Below, piece after piece: positions 1 to 7,244 of a DNA stretch of 43,983 nucleotides. Positions within the stretch are counted from its first letter, which is position 1; each line of letters opens with the position of its first letter. The stretch is from Fidelibacterota bacterium. Its GTDB lineage: Bacteria > Marinisomatota > Marinisomatia > Marinisomatales > S15-B10. The translations under genes were made by a program, and so were the position numbers. The notes beneath the pieces are model-generated. The model did no database searches and was not told the origin of the DNA. It was given only the letters and a program-made list of their open reading frames with translations. The DNA lies in contig PAYY01000011.1 in the NCBI GenBank assembly GCA_002715465.1, forward strand, positions 1 through 43,983, in the 5' to 3' direction.

Positions 1-68
1 CAAAGGCGCACGCTTGGAAAGCGTGTTAAGGGGTAACTCTTACGAAGGTTCGAATCCTTTCCTCTCCG
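1..68 (+). tRNA. tRNA-Ser(GGA), 5' end cut by the window
   Basis: The anticodon stem is CACGC/GCGTG at 9-13 and 21-25. The seven-base loop TTGGAAA puts anticodon GGA at 16-18. A long variable arm follows (26-43), as expected of class II serine tRNAs. The T arm is GAAGG-TTCGAAT-CCTTT, and the acceptor 3' strand CCTCTCC with discriminator G ends at 68. CCA is not encoded. The acceptor 5' strand and most of the D arm lie before the window. Confidence 0.93.
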
Positions 69-78
69 CGGTCTGAAG

Positions 79-99
79 CCCCTCTTTCTGAGGGGTTTT
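79..99 (+). terminator. Rho-independent terminator after tRNA-Ser
   Basis: A perfect 6-bp GC-rich stem, CCCCTC/GAGGGG, with a five-base loop is followed by TTTT. It sits 10 nt past the tRNA 3' end and fits a terminator of the tRNA transcript. Confidence 0.8.
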
Positions 100-137
100 C
101 TCTATAGAGTAATTTTATATCTTGACTCTAACCCATT

Positions 138-168
138 TTGACTCTTATTGTATATAGGTGACTAGAAT
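138..168 (+). promoter_or_regulatory. Possible sigma-70-type promoter of the non-coding stretch
   Basis: TTGACT (138-143) and TAGAAT (163-168) resemble -35 and -10 boxes, but the 19-nt spacer is longer than ideal. A second TTGACT lies at 122-127. This would start a transcript near 175 that ends at the terminator at 334-358. The call is weak and rests only on motif resemblance. Confidence 0.3.
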
Positions 169-169
169 A

Positions 170-358
170 GACACATTAAGGACACACTTATTAGGGACAC
201 AGTGCGAGGGGCGGGGTCATAACGCCCAAGACCCTCTCTATATACTATAGTAAAACCAATCTTTTCAGTTTTAATAAACTGCATGGTTTGGTCTATAAAA
301 GGAGATAAAAGGTAGAAATCATAAGAAGGTTAGGCTGGGGTATTATACCCCAGCTTTT
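170..358 (+). ncRNA. Candidate structured RNA or attenuated leader
   Basis: No open frame is convincing here. Two imperfect tandem 15-mers (175-189 and 190-204) share ATTARGGACACA. At 206-236 two alternative GC-rich stems compete: GAGGG/CCCTC, and GGGTC (214-218) with GACCC (230-234). At 246-297 a three-tier stem stacks TATAG/CTATA, AAACCA/TGGTTT and CAGTTT/AAACTG around a TAAT loop. The stretch ends in a strong intrinsic terminator. It could be a small RNA of about 190 nt or a leader controlling the pentapeptide gene 36 nt downstream. No known RNA family was recognised. Confidence 0.4.
334..358 (+). terminator. Strong intrinsic terminator before the pentapeptide gene
   Basis: A perfect 9-bp stem, GCTGGGGTA/TACCCCAGC, with a 3-nt loop is followed by TTTT. 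Only about 35 nt separate it from the ATG at 394, too short for a full promoter outside the hairpin. It may therefore act as an attenuator as well as the end of an upstream small RNA. Confidence 0.85.
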
Positions 359-393
359 CCTGAAATTTGAATTTTAATTCATTAATTTTACAC

Positions 394-924
394 ATGATCA
401 AAAACATGATAATCTTATTGCTGCTAAGTAGTACCATCTATTCTCAGCAGTGTAATAAAAACAATTGGAAAGACTATTATAATAAAGAATCTAAAGATAT
501 GACAGGTTGCAATCTTAGAGAGGAAAACCTTGCAGGAGTAGACCTTAAAGGTGCAATCCTTGTAGATTCAGACCTTTTTAAAGCAAACCTTCAAGATGCC
601 AATCTTGAAAAAACTGAGCTTTTATATACAAATCTTATTGGGGTAAATCTTCAGGGTGCAAATCTTGCAAAGGCTGATCTTGAAGAGTCTAGCCTAATAT
701 ATGCGGATCTTTCAGGTTCAAACCTTATTGGAGCAAACCTTATGTATGTAGACCTAAGAGATGCAGACCTTACAGGCGCAAACCTTAGAAAAACTAACCT
801 TGCAGAAGCAAAGCTTAAAGGATCTGATATTACAGGGGTTAAATCAGGTGAAATAACAGGAGAACCTTCTTCGCTACCTGTTGGCTGGAATTTAGTTGAC
901 GGACAGTTAATCCAAAATGAATAG
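394..924 (+). CDS. Exported pentapeptide-repeat protein
   Basis: This 176-aa protein has an N-terminal signal peptide (hydrophobic IILLLLSSTIYS, likely cut before QQ). A short CNKNNWKDYY segment and then GCNL follow. About 20 A(D/N)LxxX pentapeptides run roughly from residue 43 to 145 and should form a right-handed quadrilateral beta-helix. The DNA shows the matching 15-nt periodicity. The ATG at 394 is chosen because it starts directly at the signal peptide; a TTG upstream at 367 is possible but adds nothing useful. No Shine-Dalgarno site is visible. The function is unknown; members of this fold range from structural proteins to gyrase mimics, and export argues against the latter. A second gene with the same N-terminal motif begins at the far end of the window. 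Confidence 0.85.
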   Translation: MIKNMIILLLLSSTIYSQQCNKNNWKDYYNKESKDMTGCNLREENLAGVDLKGAILVDSDLFKANLQDANLEKTELLYTNLIGVNLQGANLAKADLEESSLIYADLSGSNLIGANLMYVDLRDADLTGANLRKTNLAEAKLKGSDITGVKSGEITGEPSSLPVGWNLVDGQLIQNE

Positions 925-987
925 TTAAATAGATTATCGTCTCTTTTAAGGAACTTATAAAAGTAGATTGATTTTATTTATTAACGT

Positions 988-3624
988 ATGAAATATATTT
1001 GGCCATTTGCGTTTTTATTCATTCTTAATCTGATTCCCGCGCAGGAGTCAGAAAATCCTCTTTTTCTGTCTTTTGAAGAATATGAAAAAGCTAAAAAGAC
1101 TACACCTTTTCATGTAAAATGGATTTCAGCTGGTCCAGTAACAAATTCAGCACGAGTAGAGGCTGTACAAGCCGATCCAAATAAACCTGGGACTATGTAT
1201 GTAGCTTTTGGATCTGGAAATTTATGGAAGACCACTAATAATGGGTTGGATTGGAAACCCATTTTTGAAAACCAACCGTCTTTAGGTATTGGTGATATTG
1301 CAATAGCTCCTTCAAATTCTGAAATTATCTATTTGGGTACTGGTGAAAGCCTACGTAAAAACAGAAATTTTACAATGCCAGGAACTGGAGTATACCGTTC
1401 AGATGACAGTGGAGAAAGTTGGGTACATCTAGGTTTAGAGGAAACATGGCATATTGGGGAAATAGCAGTTCATCCCCTAAATCCTGATATAGTTTTTGTG
1501 GCTGCAATGGGGAAATTTTGGTCTAAAAGTACTTCCAAAGGAATTTATCGTACAATAAATGGTGGTAAAGATTGGGAGCGGGTTTTATATGTTAACGAAA
1601 ATACACGGGCTAATGATATAGTAATAGCTCAATCTAATCCCGAAATTATTTATGCCTCTATGTGGGAGAATAATGACAACACAAATATTGTAGAAAGTGT
1701 ATATGGACCTAATAGTGGTATTTATTACAGTTATGATGGTGGGTCAAGTTGGAAGAGATCTGAAATTGGACTTCCGAAGAAACCAAAAATTGGCAGAATT
1801 GGTTTAGCTGTATCGTACCAAAATGCACAAAAAGTTTATGCGTTAATGGATAATAGGAATGAAACTAAGGGAAATTCAGCTGAGGTTTATCAATCGATGA
1901 ACGGAGGCGTCACATGGAAAAAATCTCATAAAGATACATTACGTATTTTCCCTGGGAATAACATTGGGTGGTATTTTGCAGATGTTTATGTGAACCCTAA
2001 AAATGATGATGAGATTTTCTCTCTTGGTGTACGGATGGCTCATAGCATGGATGGTGGTCAAACTTTTAGGACAGTTGGTGGAAATATTCAGCATTTACAG
2101 CCTAGTCCAGCTCAAACTCTGCATTTGGATCATTGTGAGTTGTGGATTAATCCATTCAATCCAAATCATTTACTATTAGGTAATGATGGGGGTTTATATG
2201 TCACTTATGACAAAGGCTTAAATTGGCTGCATCTTAATAATATACCTACTGGTGAATTCTATGATATTGCTTTAGATAACAAGAAGCCTTATAACATTTA
2301 TGGCGGTGTACAGGATAATGCGTCAGTATATGGACCAGCGAAAGAATGGAATTTTCATATACATGACCCATGGAAATATCTATGGATTGATCCATGGAGT
2401 GGTGGGGATGGTTGCGTGACTCAAATCGACCCAGAGGATCCGAATACCGTTTATTTCAGTCGACAGCATGGTGATGGATTGAGAAAAGATATGTTAGCTG
2501 ATACGTCAATAGCAATTGGCCCTAATTACCAAGACACATTCAAAGAAAATAATCTAAGGTATAATTTTGTTTCTCCTTATTTCCTCTCTTCCCATGATTC
2601 TAAAACATTATATCATGGTGCAAATCACGTTATAAAATCCAGTGACCGTGGAGATACATGGGAATTAATCAGCGGTAATATTGCAGAATCATCAATAGAG
2701 GGGAAAAAATCATGGGCTGCTGGCGCTATAGCAGAATCAAAACTACAAAAAGGTTTATTATATGTCGGTACAGATCATGGCGCCTTTTGGACTAGCAAAA
2801 ATGATGGGAAATCTTGGAAAGAGTTCTCAGACAAATTGCCAAACGCATATATTCGCAGTATAGAACCGTCCAATTTTAAAAAGTCCCGGGTTTATCTTGC
2901 AATGACAGGTATTAATTATGATGATTTAAATAATTATATGTTTGTATCAGAAAATTATGGAAAAACATGGAAATCTCTTTCAGCTAATTTGCCAAATGAT
3001 CCAGCTAATGTAATTATAGAAGATCCTGTACATAAAAATATTTTGTACGCTGGATGTTATAGAGGAGTATATATATCACTAAATCGCGGAAAGTCCTGGA
3101 ATCTTTTAGGTACTAATATGCCGGCAGTTAGTATTGCAGATTTAGCCATTCAAAAAAGAGAAAATGAAATGGTTGTAGGAACGCATGGGAGGGGGATTTA
3201 TTATTTAAGTCTTGACCCAATACATCAGGCCTTTGAATTAAAAATTAATAAAAAAAATGAATATTATTTATTTGATATACCTGATGGTCAACTACCAAAA
3301 CAGATAGATACAAGTAGAGATATGGATCAATCAACTGTTAGCAAATTACCAATTAGCTTTTGGATACCACAAAAAGAAGTGACTAAAATTTCAATTGTTG
3401 ATAAAAGAGATGATATAATTATCTGGAAAACAGACTTTATAGCCAACAAGGGTTTAAACCAACTTCGATGGGATATGATTATAGAAACAAATCATAGTGA
3501 ACTACCTTATTTTAGAGAATATAAGCAGTATATAAAGGCAGGTATTTATGAGTTACAGTTAAAAACTAGTAAAAAAATAATAAAGAAAGATTTTACGGTA
3601 TTAAATCATTTTCATCAAAAATAA
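988..3624 (+). CDS. Exported Asp-box (BNR/VPS10-like) beta-propeller protein
   Basis: This 878-aa protein has a signal peptide (MKYIWPFAFLFILNLIPAQ). At least ten Asp-box turns of the S/T-x-D/N-x-G-x-x-W type are visible, for example SDDSGESW, TINGGKDW, SYDGGSSW, SMNGGVTW, SSDRGDTW, SENYGKTW and SLNRGKSW. These indicate two large multi-bladed propellers like those of sortilin/VPS10 and GH74-type proteins. The last propeller blade ends near GTHGRGIYYL. The C-terminal ~130 residues are a beta-rich module ending AGIYELQL, like FlgD-type or sorting domains but without a PNPF motif. This family is common in marine T9SS lineages and usually annotated as glycosyl hydrolase without proof. It lies 22 nt before the following gene, in the same direction. 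The enzymatic role is uncertain and binding is equally likely. Confidence 0.82.
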   Translation: MKYIWPFAFLFILNLIPAQESENPLFLSFEEYEKAKKTTPFHVKWISAGPVTNSARVEAVQADPNKPGTMYVAFGSGNLWKTTNNGLDWKPIFENQPSLGIGDIAIAPSNSEIIYLGTGESLRKNRNFTMPGTGVYRSDDSGESWVHLGLEETWHIGEIAVHPLNPDIVFVAAMGKFWSKSTSKGIYRTINGGKDWERVLYVNENTRANDIVIAQSNPEIIYASMWENNDNTNIVESVYGPNSGIYYSYDGGSSWKRSEIGLPKKPKIGRIGLAVSYQNAQKVYALMDNRNETKGNSAEVYQSMNGGVTWKKSHKDTLRIFPGNNIGWYFADVYVNPKNDDEIFSLGVRMAHSMDGGQTFRTVGGNIQHLQPSPAQTLHLDHCELWINPFNPNHLLLGNDGGLYVTYDKGLNWLHLNNIPTGEFYDIALDNKKPYNIYGGVQDNASVYGPAKEWNFHIHDPWKYLWIDPWSGGDGCVTQIDPEDPNTVYFSRQHGDGLRKDMLADTSIAIGPNYQDTFKENNLRYNFVSPYFLSSHDSKTLYHGANHVIKSSDRGDTWELISGNIAESSIEGKKSWAAGAIAESKLQKGLLYVGTDHGAFWTSKNDGKSWKEFSDKLPNAYIRSIEPSNFKKSRVYLAMTGINYDDLNNYMFVSENYGKTWKSLSANLPNDPANVIIEDPVHKNILYAGCYRGVYISLNRGKSWNLLGTNMPAVSIADLAIQKRENEMVVGTHGRGIYYLSLDPIHQAFELKINKKNEYYLFDIPDGQLPKQIDTSRDMDQSTVSKLPISFWIPQKEVTKISIVDKRDDIIIWKTDFIANKGLNQLRWDMIIETNHSELPYFREYKQYIKAGIYELQLKTSKKIIKKDFTVLNHFHQK

Positions 3625-3691
3625 TAAAAATTGGGGTATCAAGGGAATGGATAAAATAAATAATTGTACAATTGAAAAAGCTTTTTATAAA

Positions 3692-5347
3692 ATGAGCAAA
3701 TATATTGTGATTTTCTTGTCGATAATTATATCTGTTTCAGGACAAGAACTTAGCAACCAGAAGAAAAAGGAGATTTTTGAAGTACAAAGACTAAGCTCAA
3801 TGGGTCCAAATTCGGCACCAGATAGAAAAAAGGATGAAGGTAAGGGCCCATATAAAAGATTAGTTATACGAGGAGGCACTGTAATAGATGGTACAGGTGG
3901 CCCTCCAAGAGGCCCAATGGATATAGTTATTGAAGACAACATGATTGTCAAAGTGCAAAATATAGGTTATCCAGGTATACCAATTAATGACTCAATAAGA
4001 CCAAAAAAGGGTGATTATGAAATCAATGCATCAGGTATGTATATATTACCAGGGTTTGTTGACCTCCATATTCATACCGGGAATCAGTATAAAGCTCCTG
4101 ATGCTGAGTATACATATAAATTATGGATGGCTCATGGAATTACAACTGTAAGAGGGGTTGCCCTTGGACCAACAGAATGGGCCCTTAATGAAAAAGAAAG
4201 AAGTGCAAAAAATGAAATTGTTGCACCTCGGATTTACGTTTATGATCGCCCAGGAAATGGAGCGGACTGGAAAGGTGGACCTATTAATGATGTTAAAACC
4301 GCTAAAAATTGGGTGAGGTATGCAAAGAAAAAAGGAATTGATGGATTAAAACTTACATCTCCAAGACCTCAAATTATGAAAGCACTTTTAGATGAGGCTA
4401 ATTCAAATGGAATGGGTTCTGTAGCGCACCTTGAACAGGTAGGAGTTGCTGATATGAATTTAATTGATGCTGCTCGATTAGGTTTGAAAAATCAAACCCA
4501 TTTTTACGGTCTTTTTGAAGCTTTGTATAAAAACAATGATGTCCAGCCCTGGCCTTACGATATGAATTATAACAACGAGCAACACCGTTTCGGACAAGTA
4601 GCAAGACAGTGGAATTTGATACATGAAAGAGGGTCTGATGAATGGAATGATCTTATTAATGAATTGCTCGAATATAATTTTATTATTGATCCTACGATGA
4701 CAGCATATGTTGCTACACGAGACGTAATGCGTGCTCAAACAGCTGTATGGCATGAGAAATACACTCTTCCTTCTCTTTGGAATTATTATGTGCCAAGCAG
4801 GTATAATCATGGTGCCTATTATTTTGATTGGACAACGGCAGATGAAGTAGCCTGGAAAAATTTTTACAGGGTATGGATGTCCTTTTTAAATGATTATAAA
4901 AATGCAGGTGGAAGAGTTACAGTGAGTTCAGATGCTGGATACACGTATAATCTTTTTGGCTTTTCTACTGTGGAAGAAATGGAGTTGTTACAAGAAGCAG
5001 GTTTTCACCCGCTTGAAGTTTTTCGTGGTGCTACTAAACATGGTGCAGAAGCAATTTTTGAACCAAAAGGAGAAGATATACAGTTTGGTGTTATTCGGCC
5101 AGGCTTATTAGCTGATTTGGTTATTGTAGGTGAAAATCCTGTAGAAAATCTTAAAGTTCTTTATGGGACAGGTGCGGTTCGGTTGAACAATGAAACAGCT
5201 GAAGCAGAATTAGTTGGTGGTGTCCTTTATACCATAAAGGATGGAATTGTTTATGATGCAAAAAAGTTATTAAAAGATGTGGAATTAATGGTAAAAAATC
5301 AAAAAAAAGAAAGAGGAGGGTTGAAAAAAATAAATTGGAAAGATTAA
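3692..5347 (+). CDS. Exported amidohydrolase-superfamily enzyme
   Basis: This 551-aa protein starts with a clear signal peptide, MSKYIVIFLSIIISVSGQ. An in-frame ATG at 3647 would add 15 hydrophilic residues, and 3692 is preferred for the signal peptide. The metal-dependent hydrolase core is visible as LPGFVDLHIHTG (H126, H128), K220 in GLKLTSP (the usual position of the carboxylated lysine), H246 in VAHLEQ, H270 in NQTHFYG and D414 in SSDAGY. The second beta-sandwich half follows in RPGLLADLVIVGENP. The family includes imidazolonepropionase-like and prolidase-like exported hydrolases acting on cyclic amides or peptides. The substrate cannot be read from sequence. It is probably co-transcribed with the Asp-box protein upstream. 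Confidence 0.87.
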   Translation: MSKYIVIFLSIIISVSGQELSNQKKKEIFEVQRLSSMGPNSAPDRKKDEGKGPYKRLVIRGGTVIDGTGGPPRGPMDIVIEDNMIVKVQNIGYPGIPINDSIRPKKGDYEINASGMYILPGFVDLHIHTGNQYKAPDAEYTYKLWMAHGITTVRGVALGPTEWALNEKERSAKNEIVAPRIYVYDRPGNGADWKGGPINDVKTAKNWVRYAKKKGIDGLKLTSPRPQIMKALLDEANSNGMGSVAHLEQVGVADMNLIDAARLGLKNQTHFYGLFEALYKNNDVQPWPYDMNYNNEQHRFGQVARQWNLIHERGSDEWNDLINELLEYNFIIDPTMTAYVATRDVMRAQTAVWHEKYTLPSLWNYYVPSRYNHGAYYFDWTTADEVAWKNFYRVWMSFLNDYKNAGGRVTVSSDAGYTYNLFGFSTVEEMELLQEAGFHPLEVFRGATKHGAEAIFEPKGEDIQFGVIRPGLLADLVIVGENPVENLKVLYGTGAVRLNNETAEAELVGGVLYTIKDGIVYDAKKLLKDVELMVKNQKKERGGLKKINWKD

Positions 5348-5396
5348 TTTGATAATTTAAGTAGGAATAATGTAAACGAGATCAATGGAAAAAATA

Positions 5397-5756
5397 TTAT
5401 CTCAATATTTTTTTCATTTTTCCCCTCTTTGCTAATTCGTCTACCAATTTATCTAAATATCGTACTTGCTTAGTTATTGGGTTTTTAATTTCTTCAATTC
5501 TATAACCATAAATCATACCTGTAATTAAATGAGCATTTTTATTCAAGGTCGCTTTTTCAAAAAATGTTTCAAAAGTTATATTTTGATTGATGTTTTCTTT
5601 AAGCTCTTCAAAATTATAACCAGTTAACCACTGAATTACTTTATGTAGTTCATCCTTGGTTCGGTGTTTCTTCTCAATTTTTCTAACATAAAGTGGATAA
5701 ATTGAGGCAAACGTTATTTTTGCCATTTTCTGATCGTTGTTTAATGTAGAATTCAT
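5397..5756 (-). CDS. DUF2200 family protein
   Basis: This 119-aa cytoplasmic protein matches the DUF2200 family, whose members I recall carrying the same segments: FASIYPLYVRKIEKK, WLTGY, ITFETFF, NAHLITGMIYGYRIEEI, and the ending RYLDKLVDELAKRGKMKKIL. The inner ATG at 5756 is chosen because it gives the family's usual length of about 120 aa; an ATG at 5792 would add 12 residues. It converges on the amidohydrolase gene with a 49-nt gap and diverges from the DUF1737-like gene. No function is established for the family. Confidence 0.88.
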   Translation of the reverse strand: MNSTLNNDQKMAKITFASIYPLYVRKIEKKHRTKDELHKVIQWLTGYNFEELKENINQNITFETFFEKATLNKNAHLITGMIYGYRIEEIKNPITKQVRYLDKLVDELAKRGKMKKILR

Positions 5757-5792
5757 TGTATTTGTTAATAAATCTAATGTTAATATCTTCAT

Positions 5793-5810
5793 ATTCGGGA
5801 TATAATGATT
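5793..5810. repeat. Imperfect direct repeat, copy 1
   Basis: ATTCGGGATATAATGATT recurs at 6064-6080 as ATTCGGATAGAATGATT, with one deletion and one substitution. Both copies contain a -10-like hexamer (TATAAT, TAGAAT) and lie in the spacers before plus-strand genes. They may be duplicated promoter or regulator boxes, but no good -35 partner is seen for either. Confidence 0.45.
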
Positions 5811-5896
5811 CTGGACACAATTAGATTTGGAGGGTCATATTCCGAATACCTTTGATATTACTATATTACTATATATTTTTAGAAAGGTGAATGGTT

Positions 5897-6064
5897 ATGG
5901 ATAAGAATATAGCTGAGTATATGATTTGTGTTAAAGAAGATGTAAGAAGTCTTGGTCTTGAAGTAAGTAAACAAATAACATTTGGATGGCAACCATACGG
6001 TTTTGTTTTTCTTGATTTCAATGAAGATCATTGTCAAGCTATGGTCAAGTACGAAACTAATTGA
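5897..6064 (+). CDS. DUF1737-like small protein
   Basis: This 55-aa protein starts MDKNIAEYMICVKED and carries the family-style core ITFGWQPYGFVF followed by QAMVKYE. That pattern (a helix, GW-P-G, a strand, then QAM-V) is characteristic of the tiny DUF1737 proteins. AGAAAGG lies 9 nt before the ATG at 5897 and supports this start over the ATG at 5891. It sits between the divergent DUF2200 gene and the SMP-30-like gene. The function is unknown and the protein is probably cytoplasmic. Confidence 0.72.
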   Translation: MDKNIAEYMICVKEDVRSLGLEVSKQITFGWQPYGFVFLDFNEDHCQAMVKYETN

Positions 6065-6080
6065 TTCGGATAGAATGATT
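6064..6080. repeat. Imperfect direct repeat, copy 2
   Basis: This is the second copy of the box described at 5793-5810. It overlaps the last base of the DUF1737-like stop codon and lies 48 nt before the ATG of the SMP-30-like gene. Confidence 0.4.
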
Positions 6081-6128
6081 ATTTCATTATTATATTAAAT
6101 GCGATTAGAAAAAAATGAGGTTATTTGT

Positions 6129-7244
6129 ATGAAAATTTTAAAAATATTCATTTGTTTGCTTCTAATCACTTGTTACAAGGCTCCAGAAAAGGGCGCGGCA
6201 ACAGGAGCAATTCTTGTGGAAAGTATTGGGGAATTTCATCGTCCTGAGAGCGTAGTTTTCAGTCTTGATGGAAAATATCTTTTTGTTGGGAACTGTGCTT
6301 CTGATTTATTTGGCAATGACAAAAAAAAGGTCGGTTTCGTTTCAGGTGCTGGTGCTATTAGCCGTTGCGTGGTTGATCAAAAGGGAAATGTTACAATCGA
6401 AAAACTTAAATTTATAAAGGATCTTAATGGCCCAACGGGTCTTGGTATATTAACGAAAGCGACCGAAAATTACCCGGCTGGAACGCTTCTGGTCAATCAA
6501 GGAATGTCATTACAAGTTGACAAGAATGGTAATAGTATTACGAATATCAACGAATTGGGTGTAGGAGTGAATTTTTATGATCCAAGCAATGGTCAATTAC
6601 TGGGGCGAATATTAATGGGCCCTGGCAGTGCTGTTGCAAAAGCTATCGGTCATGTACCATTAATTCTTAACAGTCTTGCCTTTGATAAAGATGGAAACCT
6701 ATACATTACGGACACAGCTTATGGCGGGGATCGTCTTGACCCTAAGGTGTCCCAGCATCCTGGGTTGATCCGAATCGAACATAGCTCAATCGATGATCCT
6801 TCAAAAGGTGGCGTAACCTTTACACCAATTTCGGGTGTTCCCAATGGAATTGGATATTGGGAAAAAGAAGATGCTATCGTTATTGTCACCATGGGTGGAA
6901 GTGATAAGCTAGGAGGGACAGCAATTTACAAAGTTCCTGCCTCGACTTTTCCCATGAAAGAAATTCCCATTCCACTTTTCGACAATGTCGGTACAGCTGA
7001 TGGGATAGCAGTTACACCTAAAGGAACCATTATTACTTCTCGGTTTTCAGGCGATTTACTTGCTATACCCTTTAATGGTGAACCCCGTCCTTTAATAATG
7101 GAACCTTTTGTTGCGCCTGCTGACCATCGACTTTTAACTCTTAATAATGGCACCTCTATCCTTGCTGTACCCGAGCAGGATCGTTCTGATCCAAACCCTT
7201 GGAAACAAAATGTTAAAATTATCCGTTTACCTGAAAACTTCTAA
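6129..7244 (+). CDS. SMP-30/NHL-like beta-propeller protein, exported
   Basis: This 371-aa protein starts MKILKIFICLLLITC, a signal peptide with a weak lipobox (threonine at -1), so it is secreted or possibly a lipoprotein. GAGG lies 8 nt before the ATG at 6129, favouring this start over an ATG at 6099. Blade motifs include RPESVVFSLDGKYLFVGN, LAFDKDGNLYITD, GIGYWEKEDAIVIV and ADGIAVTPKGTIITSR, matching the SMP-30/gluconolactonase/NHL propeller fold. The TDTAYGGDR segment is in the usual region of metal ligands, but I cannot assign all ligands. Lactonase activity is possible but unproven. Its end overlaps the start of the following gene by 35 nt. Confidence 0.75.
   Translation: MKILKIFICLLLITCYKAPEKGAATGAILVESIGEFHRPESVVFSLDGKYLFVGNCASDLFGNDKKKVGFVSGAGAISRCVVDQKGNVTIEKLKFIKDLNGPTGLGILTKATENYPAGTLLVNQGMSLQVDKNGNSITNINELGVGVNFYDPSNGQLLGRILMGPGSAVAKAIGHVPLILNSLAFDKDGNLYITDTAYGGDRLDPKVSQHPGLIRIEHSSIDDPSKGGVTFTPISGVPNGIGYWEKEDAIVIVTMGGSDKLGGTAIYKVPASTFPMKEIPIPLFDNVGTADGIAVTPKGTIITSRFSGDLLAIPFNGEPRPLIMEPFVAPADHRLLTLNNGTSILAVPEQDRSDPNPWKQNVKIIRLPENF

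Noticed and set aside
1..68. tRNA-Ser 3' end as an integration site of a mobile island
   Set aside because: No integrase, transposase or second copy of the tRNA 3' end was seen in the window.
170..358. 6S RNA as an identity for the structured stretch
   Set aside because: The length fits, but the 5' and 3' ends do not pair into a closing stem with a central bubble.
500..840. 15-nt periodic repeats (AACCTTxxxGCA-like) that resemble a tandem array or CRISPR
   Set aside because: The period equals five codons and encodes the pentapeptide repeats; there are no conserved repeats with unique spacers.
4478..4810. Open frame of about 110 codons on the minus strand
   Set aside because: It is fully inside the amidohydrolase gene, which has clear catalytic motifs in the other frame.
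5370..5415. Bidirectional terminator between the amidohydrolase and DUF2200 genes
   Set aside because: Only a short AT stem (AATATT-type) is present, and it overlaps the DUF2200 stop; too weak to call.
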